From assembly GCF_000949255.1 (NCBI RefSeq), contig NZ_JXUW01000006.1:62001-126000 (forward strand): 64,000 bases of DNA. The letters run 5' to 3'. The DNA comes from Ferrimicrobium acidiphilum DSM 19497. GTDB taxonomy: Bacteria > Actinomycetota > Acidimicrobiia > Acidimicrobiales > Acidimicrobiaceae. The translations under genes were made by a program, and so were the position numbers. Shown here piece after piece: positions 1-12,683 of the stretch (its first letter is position 1; each line of letters opens with the position of its first letter). The notes under the pieces are model-generated. The model ran no database searches. It was given only the letters and a program-made list of their open reading frames with translations, and was not told where the DNA came from.

Positions 1-1707
1 GTTTGGTCCGGTGGCACCACGTTCGCTGTATTTGTAGCGATGGCCTGGTTCCCCGATGACATTCAATGTTATTCCACAGTGCTGGACAGTGTTATCTGGG
101 TATAGCAACAGAGCCCCTACCGCCGCCATCTTGTCCTGCTGGCATAGACCGACCATCTCTGTGAGCCAGGATGGATTGATAGCCTCGGTATCGTTGTTGA
201 GCATGCATATGTAGTCAGCCTCTACTTGGGAGATTGCCCAGTTGTGCATGGCGGCGTAGTTGAATGGGTGAGGGTAATCGAGGACGCGATGTCGAGGACG
301 TGACTTTACCTCTTCGAGAAGGGTGAGAGTCTCTTGCTCATCGCTCTCGTTGTTGATGATCACGATCTCGTAGTTTGGGTAGTCGGTTATTGCAAGGCTT
401 TCGAGGCACTGACTGAGGAGGTCAGCATGGTTCCGAGTGGGGATAATGATCGACACCTTCGGGTTGCCGACAGGACGAAAGTGGATCAAATGGTAAGCAT
501 CTTCAGCGACAGGCTCGATGGTTGCAGGCAGTCTGCGGCGTTCGATCGCCTCGGCGACCGCTCGCATTCCGTTCGCCATCGCTTGCGGTTTGAGTTGCAC
601 CTTGATCGCGGTCGAGCCCGTGGCCATCCGCCAGTGGTATAGGATCGCTGGAATATGTTGGATCTGGGATTCGTCGACGATCTCGGTCAGTCGGAGCGCG
701 AGATCCCAGTCTTGAGAGCCATCAAAACCTAGCCGCTGCCCACCAACCTGATCGAGCTCGACTTTGCGGACAACGAAGAAGTGGGTCATGTAATTTTGGG
801 CTAGAAGCAACAGCGGATCGAAGTCGGGCTTGAAGTAAGGGCTATAGCGTCGTCCGTCAGGCGTGAGTTTGTCCTCGTCGGAGTAGAGTATGGCGGTATC
901 GGGGTGCTGGTTGAGCGTAGCCACTACCCAGGCAAGACTATGAGGGCGCAGCAGGTCGTCGTGGTCAAGGAGACCGACGTACTCGCCAGTCGCCATGGCA
1001 AAGCCGTCGTTGGTGGCTGCAGCAATGTTGCCAGTCTCGACTCGCATGTGCGAGATGATGCGCTGATCAACTTGGGTGTATTCGTCTATGATCTGGCGAA
1101 CCATGGGTTCTGTTGAAGCATCGTCCACGATGCAGAGTTGCCAGTTGGGGTAGATCTGGGACCTGACCGACTCAATCGCCTCGCGCACGTACTCGGGTGG
1201 AGAGTTGAAGGTGGGCATCACGATCGAGACGACTGGCTGGTACGTTAACCCTCGAAGATAGGAGCGTATAGCCGGTTCGTCGATCTCGTTATCGTACTCA
1301 CGGACCCACGCGAGGTAGGACTCGATATCGAGCTTCTCCTCTTCTGTTGAACCGTGTTGTGACGGTGGCTGGTCGATGAGCCGGCCCCCAAGGCCTGGAC
1401 GGATGCGATCAAGGAGCGACGGGAGTTTAGGGTTACGGCGCGCCTCGGCAGCGAGTCGGGGGACGACATCTCGCTTCACTATCGCCGAGAGGGAACGTAC
1501 CCCTTTTGTGAGCTGCCAGCTAGTTGATGCGAGAACTTCGGCGAGCTGCGCACTTCGAGTGGATAGCTGGCGGGCAAGATCATCGCGTTCGATAGCTCGA
1601 TTATCGAGGACTAGGTGAAGGTATTCGACCTCGCTGAGAGCTTGCGCATGTGAAGTGCGGGTAATAGTGCTGGGGATCACGGCGCGACGCCGTTTTGGAG
1701 GGGTCAT
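1..1707 (-). CDS. Tandem-domain GT2 family glycosyltransferase (C-terminus cut by window edge)
   Basis: An open frame of 569 codons runs from an ATG at 1707 to the first base of the window without a stop, so the C-terminus is missing. Residues 1-150 are a charged, partly helical N-terminal region. A first GT-A domain follows, with a VSIVMPTFNSP strand and the metal/nucleotide motif LLDHDD. A second GT-A domain starts at VSIIIPTRNHADL and carries LNNDT. Two GT2 domains in one chain are typical of enzymes that assemble cell-wall or capsular polysaccharide from nucleotide-sugars at the inner membrane face. The start codon overlaps the purL stop (ATGA), so it is probably translated by coupling to purL. 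Linkage and sugar cannot be told from sequence. Confidence 0.88.
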   Translation of the reverse strand, partial: MTPPKRRRAVIPSTITRTSHAQALSEVEYLHLVLDNRAIERDDLARQLSTRSAQLAEVLASTSWQLTKGVRSLSAIVKRDVVPRLAAEARRNPKLPSLLDRIRPGLGGRLIDQPPSQHGSTEEEKLDIESYLAWVREYDNEIDEPAIRSYLRGLTYQPVVSIVMPTFNSPPEYVREAIESVRSQIYPNWQLCIVDDASTEPMVRQIIDEYTQVDQRIISHMRVETGNIAAATNDGFAMATGEYVGLLDHDDLLRPHSLAWVVATLNQHPDTAILYSDEDKLTPDGRRYSPYFKPDFDPLLLLAQNYMTHFFVVRKVELDQVGGQRLGFDGSQDWDLALRLTEIVDESQIQHIPAILYHWRMATGSTAIKVQLKPQAMANGMRAVAEAIERRRLPATIEPVAEDAYHLIHFRPVGNPKVSIIIPTRNHADLLSQCLESLAITDYPNYEIVIINNESDEQETLTLLEEVKSRPRHRVLDYPHPFNYAAMHNWAISQVEADYICMLNNDTEAINPSWLTEMVGLCQQDKMAAVGALLLYPDNTVQHCGITLNVIGEPGHRYKYSERGATGPN

Positions 1708-3878
1708 GCCACTCCTATATCAATCGAGAGCTGAAGCCAGTCTTCGAATTCAACACTGTCACCTCCGAGTTCGCCGATGACTGCCGTTTGCAATCCCTCG
1801 TTCCTGAGGTAGTCGAGTAGCTCAGCCGGCTTCTCCGTGGCGAGCAGGAAGCGGCTCGGGTGTTCGCCGAGCAAGGCCTCTACACTTGCATCCGCCAGCT
1901 CGATTCGAATTCCCTTTGCTGCAAGGCGAGCGAGCTTCACGGTTCCGGCGAGGAGGCCTCCAGCGCCTAGGTTGGTAGCAGCGTTGACGAGATCATCGGC
2001 TGTCACCAACTCTGCGATCACTCCAAGTAGGTGATTGAGACGCTCAAGGTCGATCGCAGGGAAGCTACCTCGTCTGTCGCCGATGATTTCGGCAAAGACT
2101 GATCCGGAAAGGCTTGGCGTCTCTCCGGTCGTCACCAAAATCACGTTCCCACTAGCTCGACGTGGATCAGGAACCGGATGGGTGGGAAGTGGCCGGTATC
2201 CGATGGTTGAGACCACCGGAGTTGGATCGATGTCACTTCCATAGGCTTCGTTGTAGAAGCTGACGTTGCCACCAATGACTGGGACGCCAAGTGCGGTGCA
2301 GATCTCCGTGATCCCATCGATCGCCTCTGAGAACTGCCACATCACCTCGGGGTGCTCAGGGTTTCCGAAGTTGAGACAGTCAACGAGTGCGACTGGAGTA
2401 GCACCGACGCAGGCGAGGTTAGCTAGCGACTCAGCCACCACCGCTAGTGTCCCCAATTTAGGGTCTGATCGTGACCAGAGCTGGTTGCCATCGACCGATA
2501 ACGCCATGGCTAAGTCAGTGCCACCTACACCTGGTGCACGAATAGCGAGGAGGGAGGCGTCAGCACCGGGGGTGACCAGGGTATTGCGAAAGAGCATGTG
2601 ATCGTATCGCCGGTAGATAGAGCTCGGGTCAAAGTCGAGCGTCTTTAGCACCTCGAGCGCGATTGGATGCCAGTCGTCGGGTGGTAGGACGCTTTGATCT
2701 GTTCGAACCCGAAACTCGGCAGGCTCTTGTTGTGGACGATCATAGAGCGGAGCCTCATCAGCGAGGGCGGCGGCTGGGATTTCGGCGACGAGCACGCCAT
2801 CGAAGTAGGCTCGAAGTACTCCTCGGCCAGCGTAGAGTCCCTCCTCATCAGGTGGGGTGACCGTGCCGATCACGGTCGCTAGCACCTCCTCGGCCTCACA
2901 GATGGCTAGCACCTCCTCCAGATGCTCTGGAGCCACGATCGCGAGCATCCGTTCTTGCGACTCTGAACATAGGATCTCCATCGGAGTCATCCCGGTCTCA
3001 CGGACCGGCACCTTGTCGACTATGACCTCCATTCCATTGCCGGCGTTGGCGGCGGTCTCCGAGGTCGCACAGGTGAGCCCAGCGCCACCGAGATCTTGAA
3101 TTCCAACCACGAGTTTGGCGTCCAGCAGGCGTAGACACGCCTCTATTAGCTTCTTCTCCTCAAAGGGATCACCGACCTGTACCGAGGGTCGCTTGTCACT
3201 CGAGGCGTTATCAAAACCGCTCGAGGCGAGAACCGACACACCCCCGATGCCGTCTCTCCCGGTGGCGGCACCGAGGAGGACGACATGATTGCCGGCTCCT
3301 GAGGCCAGCGCTCGCACCAGTTGGGTCGTCTCGGCGATGCCGACTGCGACTACGTTGACGAGTGGATTCTCCGCATATGGTGGCGCGAAATGGATCTCCC
3401 CACCCACGGTTGGGACGCCTACGGCGTTGCCGTAGGAAGAGATTCCTCCGACGACGCCATCGAAGATCCATCGAGATCGAGGATCATCCTGGGTTCCCAT
3501 CCAGAGGGAATCAAGGAGAGCAGTCGGGCGTGCGCCGACGGTGAAGATATCGCGGAGAATCCCACCGACTCCGGTGGCTGCACCCTGGGTTGGTTCGATT
3601 GCGCTCGGATGGTTATGGCTCTCCATCCGAATGGCGACCGATATCTTGTCGGTCGCGGCGACGACTCCGGCGTTCTCGCCTGGCCCCATGATGACCCGGG
3701 GACCGGACGTGGGTAGCCGACGAAGATGGATACGGGAGGACTTGTACGAACAGTGCTCAGACCACATGATTGAGAACATGGCAAGCTCAACGAGATTGGG
3801 TTCCCTTCCTAACTGGTGCACTATCAATTTGAACTCGTCGTCGGTGAGGCCAAGTGGCCTATATATTTCGCTCTCCAC
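1704..3878 (-). CDS. purL: Phosphoribosylformylglycinamidine synthase subunit PurL
   Basis: Catalyses the ATP-dependent conversion of FGAR to FGAM, step four of purine synthesis, using ammonia delivered by PurQ in a complex with PurS. The 724-residue length is that of the 'small' PurL, which needs the separate PurS and PurQ encoded at 11.4-12.3 kb. The N-terminus shows the family signature MWSEHCSYKSS, followed by GPGENAGVV and ESHNHPSAIEPTQGAATGVGG; duplicated AIRS-like halves follow (second half from about residue 390). Translation starts at GTG. The gene is on the opposite strand and 7.5 kb from purS/purQ, so the three subunits are not co-transcribed. The stop overlaps the downstream glycosyltransferase start by 4 nt. 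Confidence 0.97.
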   Translation of the reverse strand: MESEIYRPLGLTDDEFKLIVHQLGREPNLVELAMFSIMWSEHCSYKSSRIHLRRLPTSGPRVIMGPGENAGVVAATDKISVAIRMESHNHPSAIEPTQGAATGVGGILRDIFTVGARPTALLDSLWMGTQDDPRSRWIFDGVVGGISSYGNAVGVPTVGGEIHFAPPYAENPLVNVVAVGIAETTQLVRALASGAGNHVVLLGAATGRDGIGGVSVLASSGFDNASSDKRPSVQVGDPFEEKKLIEACLRLLDAKLVVGIQDLGGAGLTCATSETAANAGNGMEVIVDKVPVRETGMTPMEILCSESQERMLAIVAPEHLEEVLAICEAEEVLATVIGTVTPPDEEGLYAGRGVLRAYFDGVLVAEIPAAALADEAPLYDRPQQEPAEFRVRTDQSVLPPDDWHPIALEVLKTLDFDPSSIYRRYDHMLFRNTLVTPGADASLLAIRAPGVGGTDLAMALSVDGNQLWSRSDPKLGTLAVVAESLANLACVGATPVALVDCLNFGNPEHPEVMWQFSEAIDGITEICTALGVPVIGGNVSFYNEAYGSDIDPTPVVSTIGYRPLPTHPVPDPRRASGNVILVTTGETPSLSGSVFAEIIGDRRGSFPAIDLERLNHLLGVIAELVTADDLVNAATNLGAGGLLAGTVKLARLAAKGIRIELADASVEALLGEHPSRFLLATEKPAELLDYLRNEGLQTAVIGELGGDSVEFEDWLQLSIDIGVA

Positions 3879-5036
3879 GCTCTAGGAGCTTACCCTATTT
3901 GGCATCGGTCACCAGGACTTGGTGAGATGGTTGCAGCTAGCGGTGCCGATTTGGCACACTGATAGGTTTCAGTGACCGTTAACAGCCGGATCTGGCGAAG
4001 AAACCCTCAAAGCCTCCGAACTCAGTACGCCCCGGCTCGAGATCCAGCCTTCGCTCGCTGTCACGGCTAACTCGACGGCTGTTGGAATCGGTCTAGCAGA
4101 CTAGATGCGCGAACGCTCCGTTGAGGCAGGTTCTACCTTGTACTACTATCGCGCTAGAGAGTATGCGTTTGGAACCATGTTCGCAGCTAGCTTGATAACG
4201 GATAGGCACCAACTCAACTAGAAGACCATATTAGAACTGGGTCTTCCGAACGAGTTAGGCCCCCCACCAAGACCTGTCCCGGGTAGCTGGTACGCAACCG
4301 ATCATGTCAACACGACCGGCGTAGGAATCTAGCCTGAAAATTGCTTGCCGTCTAGATGCGGTGGTGGAGATAACTATCCTCCGAAAACCAATATGTGGGA
4401 AATGTGCAACCATAAAATCAGCGGTGATAGTCAGAGTCAGCCATGCGCGGGCTCTCAGAAGCTTTTGGTCAAGGTGACGCAGATCGTTCTCCATAGTGCT
4501 ACAAAAAGAGCCCTGTGTAGTGTCTGGAATCGAACCTTGTCTGCGACAACTCAGATTAGCAAGCCAAAGTTGGCGAACTCATCCGCCGATACCGGTTCAT
4601 CGCCACCAGACAAGTTTCGAGTGGGCTGGTTTCCACTAGACAAGTTCCCACTGCGCCAGTTGGTCGGTACAAGCCAGTTAGTTGTGTTTGCATAATGGGG
4701 ACGCTACTAGTTAACACAAACAGCGAAGCTGTAGGTAACTCAAACAGCGGAGTCAGAAGTCTGGTGCGCAAGGGCGAGCTGATTCACCACATAGAGAATG
4801 GTGCCTGTCCCTAGCGGCTAAAACCGATAGGACGAGGACAGAACGCGCAGTGGCTGCTACTTGAAATCCAATGGTACAGCTGAAAAGAAGCGAGAATGAA
4901 CGCGGTCATTGCACGCGAAGTGGACGACACCAAGACCATCTAGTGGCCTCCTGCGCCTCACCTCCCTGTCCTCGTGCCGTCGTAAAACGACATTTTAGCT
5001 AGGGAAGTGAGAGGCGACTAGGAGTAAGGGTGTCGA
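3879..5036. other. Long intergenic stretch without a convincing gene
   Basis: No frame here has both a plausible ribosome site and protein-like composition. Short direct repeats built on AGACAAGTT and on CAAACAGCG with imperfect copies lie at about 4605-4760. An imperfect inverted repeat (about 4947-4967 with 5003-5022) flanks a small GTCGT/ACGAC hairpin just beyond the end of the minus-strand gene at 5037. These look like relics of old mobile or repeat DNA, but no element can be named. Confidence 0.5.
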
Positions 5037-5417
5037 TCAGGCGTGTGGCCGAATGCCAGCTTTGGCAAGAATGGATGCTGGTACACCAGCCTCCAGCCAG
5101 GTCTCGTAACGGATTCCTTTGCGAGCTGAGTAGGAGGCGGCGTATTCCACGAACAACTTTTCAAGCTGAGTGCCATCGTTTGCAGAACCAAGTCGCTCTA
5201 ACTCCTGGTTGAGATCGGCACGCTTTTGTAGCAGGTCGACTCGTCGAATCCCACTCACTTCGGCCAGTCTTTTCTCGATCTCTTCTAGTTGGACGCGCAC
5301 CTTGCCAACGTCACGCTTACGACCTCTGCGGGGCTTAGAGGTCTCAAGGTGTGCAAGATAATCATTAATCGCCTTATTCTCTAGTCGCAATGAACTCGTA
5401 GTTCCTTTTTCTGCCAT
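5037..5417 (-). CDS. Small conserved actinobacterial coiled-coil protein, function unknown
   Basis: A 126-residue protein with a good ribosome site (GAGGAG about ten bases before the ATG). It has a basic segment SKPRRGRKRDVGK (about residues 28-40), then a charged helix rich in heptad-type leucines (VRVQLEEIEKRLAEV, LLQKRADLNQELERL), and a C-terminal part YAASYSARKGIRYETWLEAGVPASILAKAGI. I recall a widespread family of short actinobacterial proteins with this same order (basic stretch, coiled coil, 'GI.Y..WREAGVP..VL..AGI' tail). I know no established function; a nucleic-acid-associated role is only suggested by the basic segment. It is the sole gene in 2.7 kb of otherwise non-coding DNA between purL and purA. 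Confidence 0.75.
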   Translation of the reverse strand: MAEKGTTSSLRLENKAINDYLAHLETSKPRRGRKRDVGKVRVQLEEIEKRLAEVSGIRRVDLLQKRADLNQELERLGSANDGTQLEKLFVEYAASYSARKGIRYETWLEAGVPASILAKAGIRPHA

Positions 5418-9099
<3,682 letters not shown>

Positions 9100-9148
9100 T
9101 TGAATCGGGATTCGGCCGTCTGGCCCTCTCGAAGCGAAGGAGAATGAG

Positions 9149-10477
9149 ATGATTCCAAGGTATGAATCAGCGGAGTTGGCCGCGATCTTCTCCGATCGAA
9201 GGCGTATGCAGCTTTGGCGAGATGTCGAGCTGGCGGTGGTGCGAGCGATGACTGACGCTGGCGAGCTGAAGTCGAGCGAGGTCGCTCCTTTGTTTACACA
9301 TGAGGTAGAGATCGACGACGATTTTGTCGCTCGAGTCCTAGCTCGCGAGGCGGTGACCAATCATGATCTAGCTGCCTTTGTCGACGTCCTCCAAGCCGAT
9401 TACGACACCCCCGCTGCTCGCTTTATTCACTTTGGTCTCACCTCTTCAGATATCGTCGACACCGCCCTCTCGCTTCAGATTGTTGCGGCTATGGAGCTCC
9501 TGCTTGATGGTGTCGATCATCTGCTTGCGACCTTGCGAAGCCAATCGCTCAGATATCGTCGTACCGCGATGCTAGGCCGTACCCACGGTATGGCTGCTGA
9601 ACCGACGACCTTCGGCGCCAAGTTAGCGCTTTGGACGCTGGCACTCGATCGAGAACGAACTCGGCTCGTGCGTGCGAGAGAACAGATTGCGGTTGGCAAG
9701 CTCTCAGGAGCGGTCGGGACCTATTCGAATATCGCCCCAGCGCTCGAGGCGACGGCTCTGTCAAGCCTTGGACTCGACCCTGCTCCTGCTACCCAGGTGA
9801 TTGGCAGAGATCGACATGCGGAGGTGATCATGGCGCTCGCCTCAACGGCGGCGATGATCGAGAGCTGCGCACTTGAGATTCGTCACCTTGCTCGCAGCGA
9901 GGTGATGGAGGTGCAGGAGCCATTTGCTCCCGGCCAGAAGGGTTCATCGGCGATGCCGCACAAGCGTAACCCGATCCTCTCTGAACGCCTCTGCGGCATG
10001 GCACGGCTTGCCAGAGGCTTTGTAGTACCCGCTCTGGAGGACATCTCCCTATGGCACGAGCGAGACATCTCACACTCCTCGGTGGAGCGAATGATGGTCC
10101 CAGACGCCTTTCAGTTGGTGTTCTATATGGTAACTCGCTTTGACCGGTTAGTGGCCGACCTCGTGGTTCACGAGGAGTCGATGGCACGAAATCTGGCCAA
10201 CACCCACGGACTCATCTACTCACAGAGTCTGCTTCTAGCGATGGTACGCACCGGCCTCGATCGTGATGAGGCCTATCGAATTGTCCAGGAGGCGACCACT
10301 CGAGTGCTCGCAGGCGAAGGTGAGCTCGGTGATCTCTTGACCAAGGACGAACGTTGCCCGCTGCCGGCGTTGATGATCGAGGAGTTGACCTCGATCGACC
10401 GACTTCTGGCGAACCTTGATCCACTCTTTGGTCGTCTCACTACATTGGAGGGCAGCCGATGGAACTCGAACTCATAG
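9149..10477 (+). CDS. purB: Adenylosuccinate lyase
   Basis: Cleaves fumarate from both SAICAR and adenylosuccinate, acting in IMP synthesis and in the IMP-to-AMP branch started by the neighbouring purA. The 442-residue chain carries the fumarase/aspartase superfamily signature GSSAMPHKRNP at about residues 265-275, the catalytic-histidine segment GRTHGMAAEPTTFG and the N-terminal MIPRYESAELAAIFSD typical of this subfamily. An AAGGAGAATGAG ribosome site precedes the ATG. The last 19 bases overlap the start of purC, an unusually deep overlap that suggests coupled translation. Confidence 0.97.
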   Translation: MIPRYESAELAAIFSDRRRMQLWRDVELAVVRAMTDAGELKSSEVAPLFTHEVEIDDDFVARVLAREAVTNHDLAAFVDVLQADYDTPAARFIHFGLTSSDIVDTALSLQIVAAMELLLDGVDHLLATLRSQSLRYRRTAMLGRTHGMAAEPTTFGAKLALWTLALDRERTRLVRAREQIAVGKLSGAVGTYSNIAPALEATALSSLGLDPAPATQVIGRDRHAEVIMALASTAAMIESCALEIRHLARSEVMEVQEPFAPGQKGSSAMPHKRNPILSERLCGMARLARGFVVPALEDISLWHERDISHSSVERMMVPDAFQLVFYMVTRFDRLVADLVVHEESMARNLANTHGLIYSQSLLLAMVRTGLDRDEAYRIVQEATTRVLAGEGELGDLLTKDERCPLPALMIEELTSIDRLLANLDPLFGRLTTLEGSRWNSNS

Positions 10478-11346
10478 CTTCTGGCAAGGTTCGTGAGGTC
10501 TATGCCGTTCGCGATGACCCGACCAAGTTGCTCATGGTGGCTACCGATCGTATCAGCGCTTATGATCGCGTCTTCGCCGAGCCGGTGATCGACAAGGGGC
10601 GGCTCCTGAGTGCGATCAGTGCCGCCGCGTTCACTGCTCTTGGCGATCGATTCCAAACCCATTTTGTTGATGTCCCGATCGATGTCCCGGCTCAGTTTCT
10701 TGGTCGAGCGACGCTCGTGAAGCGAGCAGCGATGATCCCAGTTGAGTGTGTCGCCCGTGGATACCTAGTTGGGAGCGCCTGGGATGCCTACCGGACCGAT
10801 GGAACGGTACAGGGTGTAGCCCTGCCGACGGGCCTCGGCTTTGGTGACCGACTCAAAGAGCCGATCTTTACTCCGACGACTAAAGAGGAGACTGGACATG
10901 ACCGGCCCTTGACTCCTTTGGAGCTACGTGATCTTCATGGTATCGAACTCGCTCAACGTTTAGAGGAGTTAACCAAAGCTATCTATGTCGCGCTGGCTAC
11001 TTGGTTCAGCGAGCACGGGTTGACTCTGGTCGATAGCAAGTTCGAGTTTGGTTGGGTCGATGGCGATCTGGTGCTGGCCGATGAGATCGCCACTCCTGAC
11101 TCCTCGCGGATAGTGCGAGGTGAGCCAGGAGCTAGTCCAGAGTGGCTCGACAAACAGCTGCTACGCGATTGGCTCTCGGAGCACGGTTTTCGTGGAGACG
11201 GTCAGGCACCAGTGTTAAACGGCGAGTTGATTGAGAGCGTACAAGGAGCCTATCGCCAAGTGTATGAGACGCTTTCGGGCCGTTCGTTTGACGATTGGCC
11301 AGGTGGGCATGATGCCTATCGTGGCGTAGACCGCGTTCAGAGCTAG
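10459..11346 (+). CDS. purC: SAICAR synthetase
   Basis: Condenses CAIR with aspartate using ATP to give SAICAR. At 295 residues it is of the longer actinobacterial/yeast-like form rather than the roughly 240-residue E. coli form. The motifs SGKVREVY, DRISAYD, IPVECVARGYLVGSAW and LVDSKFEFGWVDG (metal/CAIR binding), followed by DEIATPDSSR, are all present. Its start lies inside the end of purB. The ribosome site is GGAGGGCAGCCG just upstream, within purB codons. Confidence 0.97.
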   Translation: MELELIASGKVREVYAVRDDPTKLLMVATDRISAYDRVFAEPVIDKGRLLSAISAAAFTALGDRFQTHFVDVPIDVPAQFLGRATLVKRAAMIPVECVARGYLVGSAWDAYRTDGTVQGVALPTGLGFGDRLKEPIFTPTTKEETGHDRPLTPLELRDLHGIELAQRLEELTKAIYVALATWFSEHGLTLVDSKFEFGWVDGDLVLADEIATPDSSRIVRGEPGASPEWLDKQLLRDWLSEHGFRGDGQAPVLNGELIESVQGAYRQVYETLSGRSFDDWPGGHDAYRGVDRVQS

Positions 11347-11370
11347 AAGACGAATGAGAGTGGAGAGGTC

Positions 11371-11628
11371 ATGAAGTATCGTATCAGTGTCCGAGTGATG
11401 CCCAAGGCTGGGATCAGCGATCCCGAGGGAAAGGCGATTCATGATGCCGCCCTTCAGCTTGGCTATGGAGAGGTCGTGCAGGTCCATGCTGGTAGGTCCT
11501 TCGAGGTTGAAGGTGAGTACGACTCAAGAGATGCGGCCGAAAATGGTGCTCAGAAGCTAGCAGAACGACTGTTGGCCAATCCGGTGATTCAGACCTATGA
11601 GATCGTAGCCGTTGAGGAGCTCAGATGA
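11371..11628 (+). CDS. purS: PurS subunit of FGAM synthase
   Basis: An 85-residue scaffold subunit that bridges PurQ and the small PurL. The sequence shows the family pattern YRISVRVMPKAGISDPEGKAI, GYGEVVQVHAGRSFEVE and a C-terminal LAERLLANPVIQTYEI. The ribosome site GGAGAGG lies five to eight bases before the ATG. It overlaps purQ by 4 nt (ATGA). Its presence explains why the purL product at 1.7-3.9 kb can be of the short type. Confidence 0.95.
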   Translation: MKYRISVRVMPKAGISDPEGKAIHDAALQLGYGEVVQVHAGRSFEVEGEYDSRDAAENGAQKLAERLLANPVIQTYEIVAVEELR

Positions 11629-12305
11629 TTGGCATCGTGGTCTTTCCGGGCTCAAACTGTGAGTTCGATGTAGAGAGTGCCTTCCGCGAGCTTGGAGAGG
11701 TGAGCAAGTTCGTCAGTCATCGAGAACGCGAACTCGGGGACTATAAAGCAATCATCATCCCTGGGGGGTTCTCCTATGGCGACTACCTGCGTAGCGGGGC
11801 GATCGCTCGATTCTCTCCGATTATGGATGCAGTTTCGCGCTACGCCGACAATGGAGGCAAAGTGGTCGGGATCTGCAACGGTTTTCAAGTGCTGACCGAG
11901 GCCGGGCTACTGCCAGGGGCTCTGCAACGCAATGCAGGACTCAAGTTCGTGTGCGGAGAGGTCAAAGTAAGAGTTGGGACTACACGCTCGGCTTTGACGA
12001 ACCTGATGGCGGAAGGAGAGGAGTTCAGTCTCCCGATCAATCACTTTGAAGGCAACTACACCGCCGATCGTGCCACCCTTGAAGACCTCGAAGAGCACCA
12101 TCAAGTTGTTCTGCGATACGTTCAGAACCCCAACGGTTCGGCCAACGACATCGCAGGGATAACCAATCGCGAAGGAAATGTCGTTGGGCTCATGCCTCAC
12201 CCAGAGCGTGCCGGGCTTGGCTTTGGATTACCCGGTTATGCGAGGCGCATGCTGGGCTCCGTGGTAGCCATTGATTCCGTCTCAGCGGTGAAGTCAGCCC
12301 ATTAA
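11625..12305 (+). CDS. purQ: FGAM synthase glutaminase subunit PurQ
   Basis: Class I glutamine amidotransferase of 226 residues that releases ammonia from glutamine for PurL. The nucleophile cysteine is in VVGICNGFQVLTEAGLLPG (about residue 86) and the catalytic His/Glu pair is in LMPHPERAG near the C-terminus; the N-terminus GIVVFPGSNCEFD is characteristic. The start overlaps the purS stop. It is the last gene of this plus-strand purine operon; the next gene is convergent. Confidence 0.97.
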   Translation: MIGIVVFPGSNCEFDVESAFRELGEVSKFVSHRERELGDYKAIIIPGGFSYGDYLRSGAIARFSPIMDAVSRYADNGGKVVGICNGFQVLTEAGLLPGALQRNAGLKFVCGEVKVRVGTTRSALTNLMAEGEEFSLPINHFEGNYTADRATLEDLEEHHQVVLRYVQNPNGSANDIAGITNREGNVVGLMPHPERAGLGFGLPGYARRMLGSVVAIDSVSAVKSAH

Positions 12306-12683
12306 CGCGTCCGAGTTCACCATTCGGCATATCAAGTCTATGAGGAAAAAGAGAGTCTATCTTTGCTTGCGTTGTCAATGCGGTAGACCTTCAGATCATG
12401 GTGGGGACTCCTCCGTTGTGATGAGTTCTCTGTTTCGGGCATAGGATCACCGCAGGAGCCCCCTGGGGCGAGTGCAAACTAGATTGAGCTGGTCTTGCAT
12501 ATTTCGGTGGATCCGGATGGGTATGCTTGAGCGCTTCAGGCCAGGGAGACTGAAGTCGCTACCGTGACTGTGGTTCGCGTCATGTCCGGTCCTATCCCTT
12601 ACCCTCCAGAATCGCGATTATAAAACAGCGACGACGAAGGCCATGTCCTCGCAGGGCTTCTACGGTAGGCAGGTGAGTCTTGT
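12306..12683. other. Convergent intergenic region after purQ
   Basis: Lies between the 3' ends of purQ (plus) and the YfhO-like gene (minus). No gene or clear rho-independent terminator with a T-tract is seen; the only hairpin candidate is a weak GC-rich one around CCCCCTGGGG (about 12456-12470). Confidence 0.4.
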
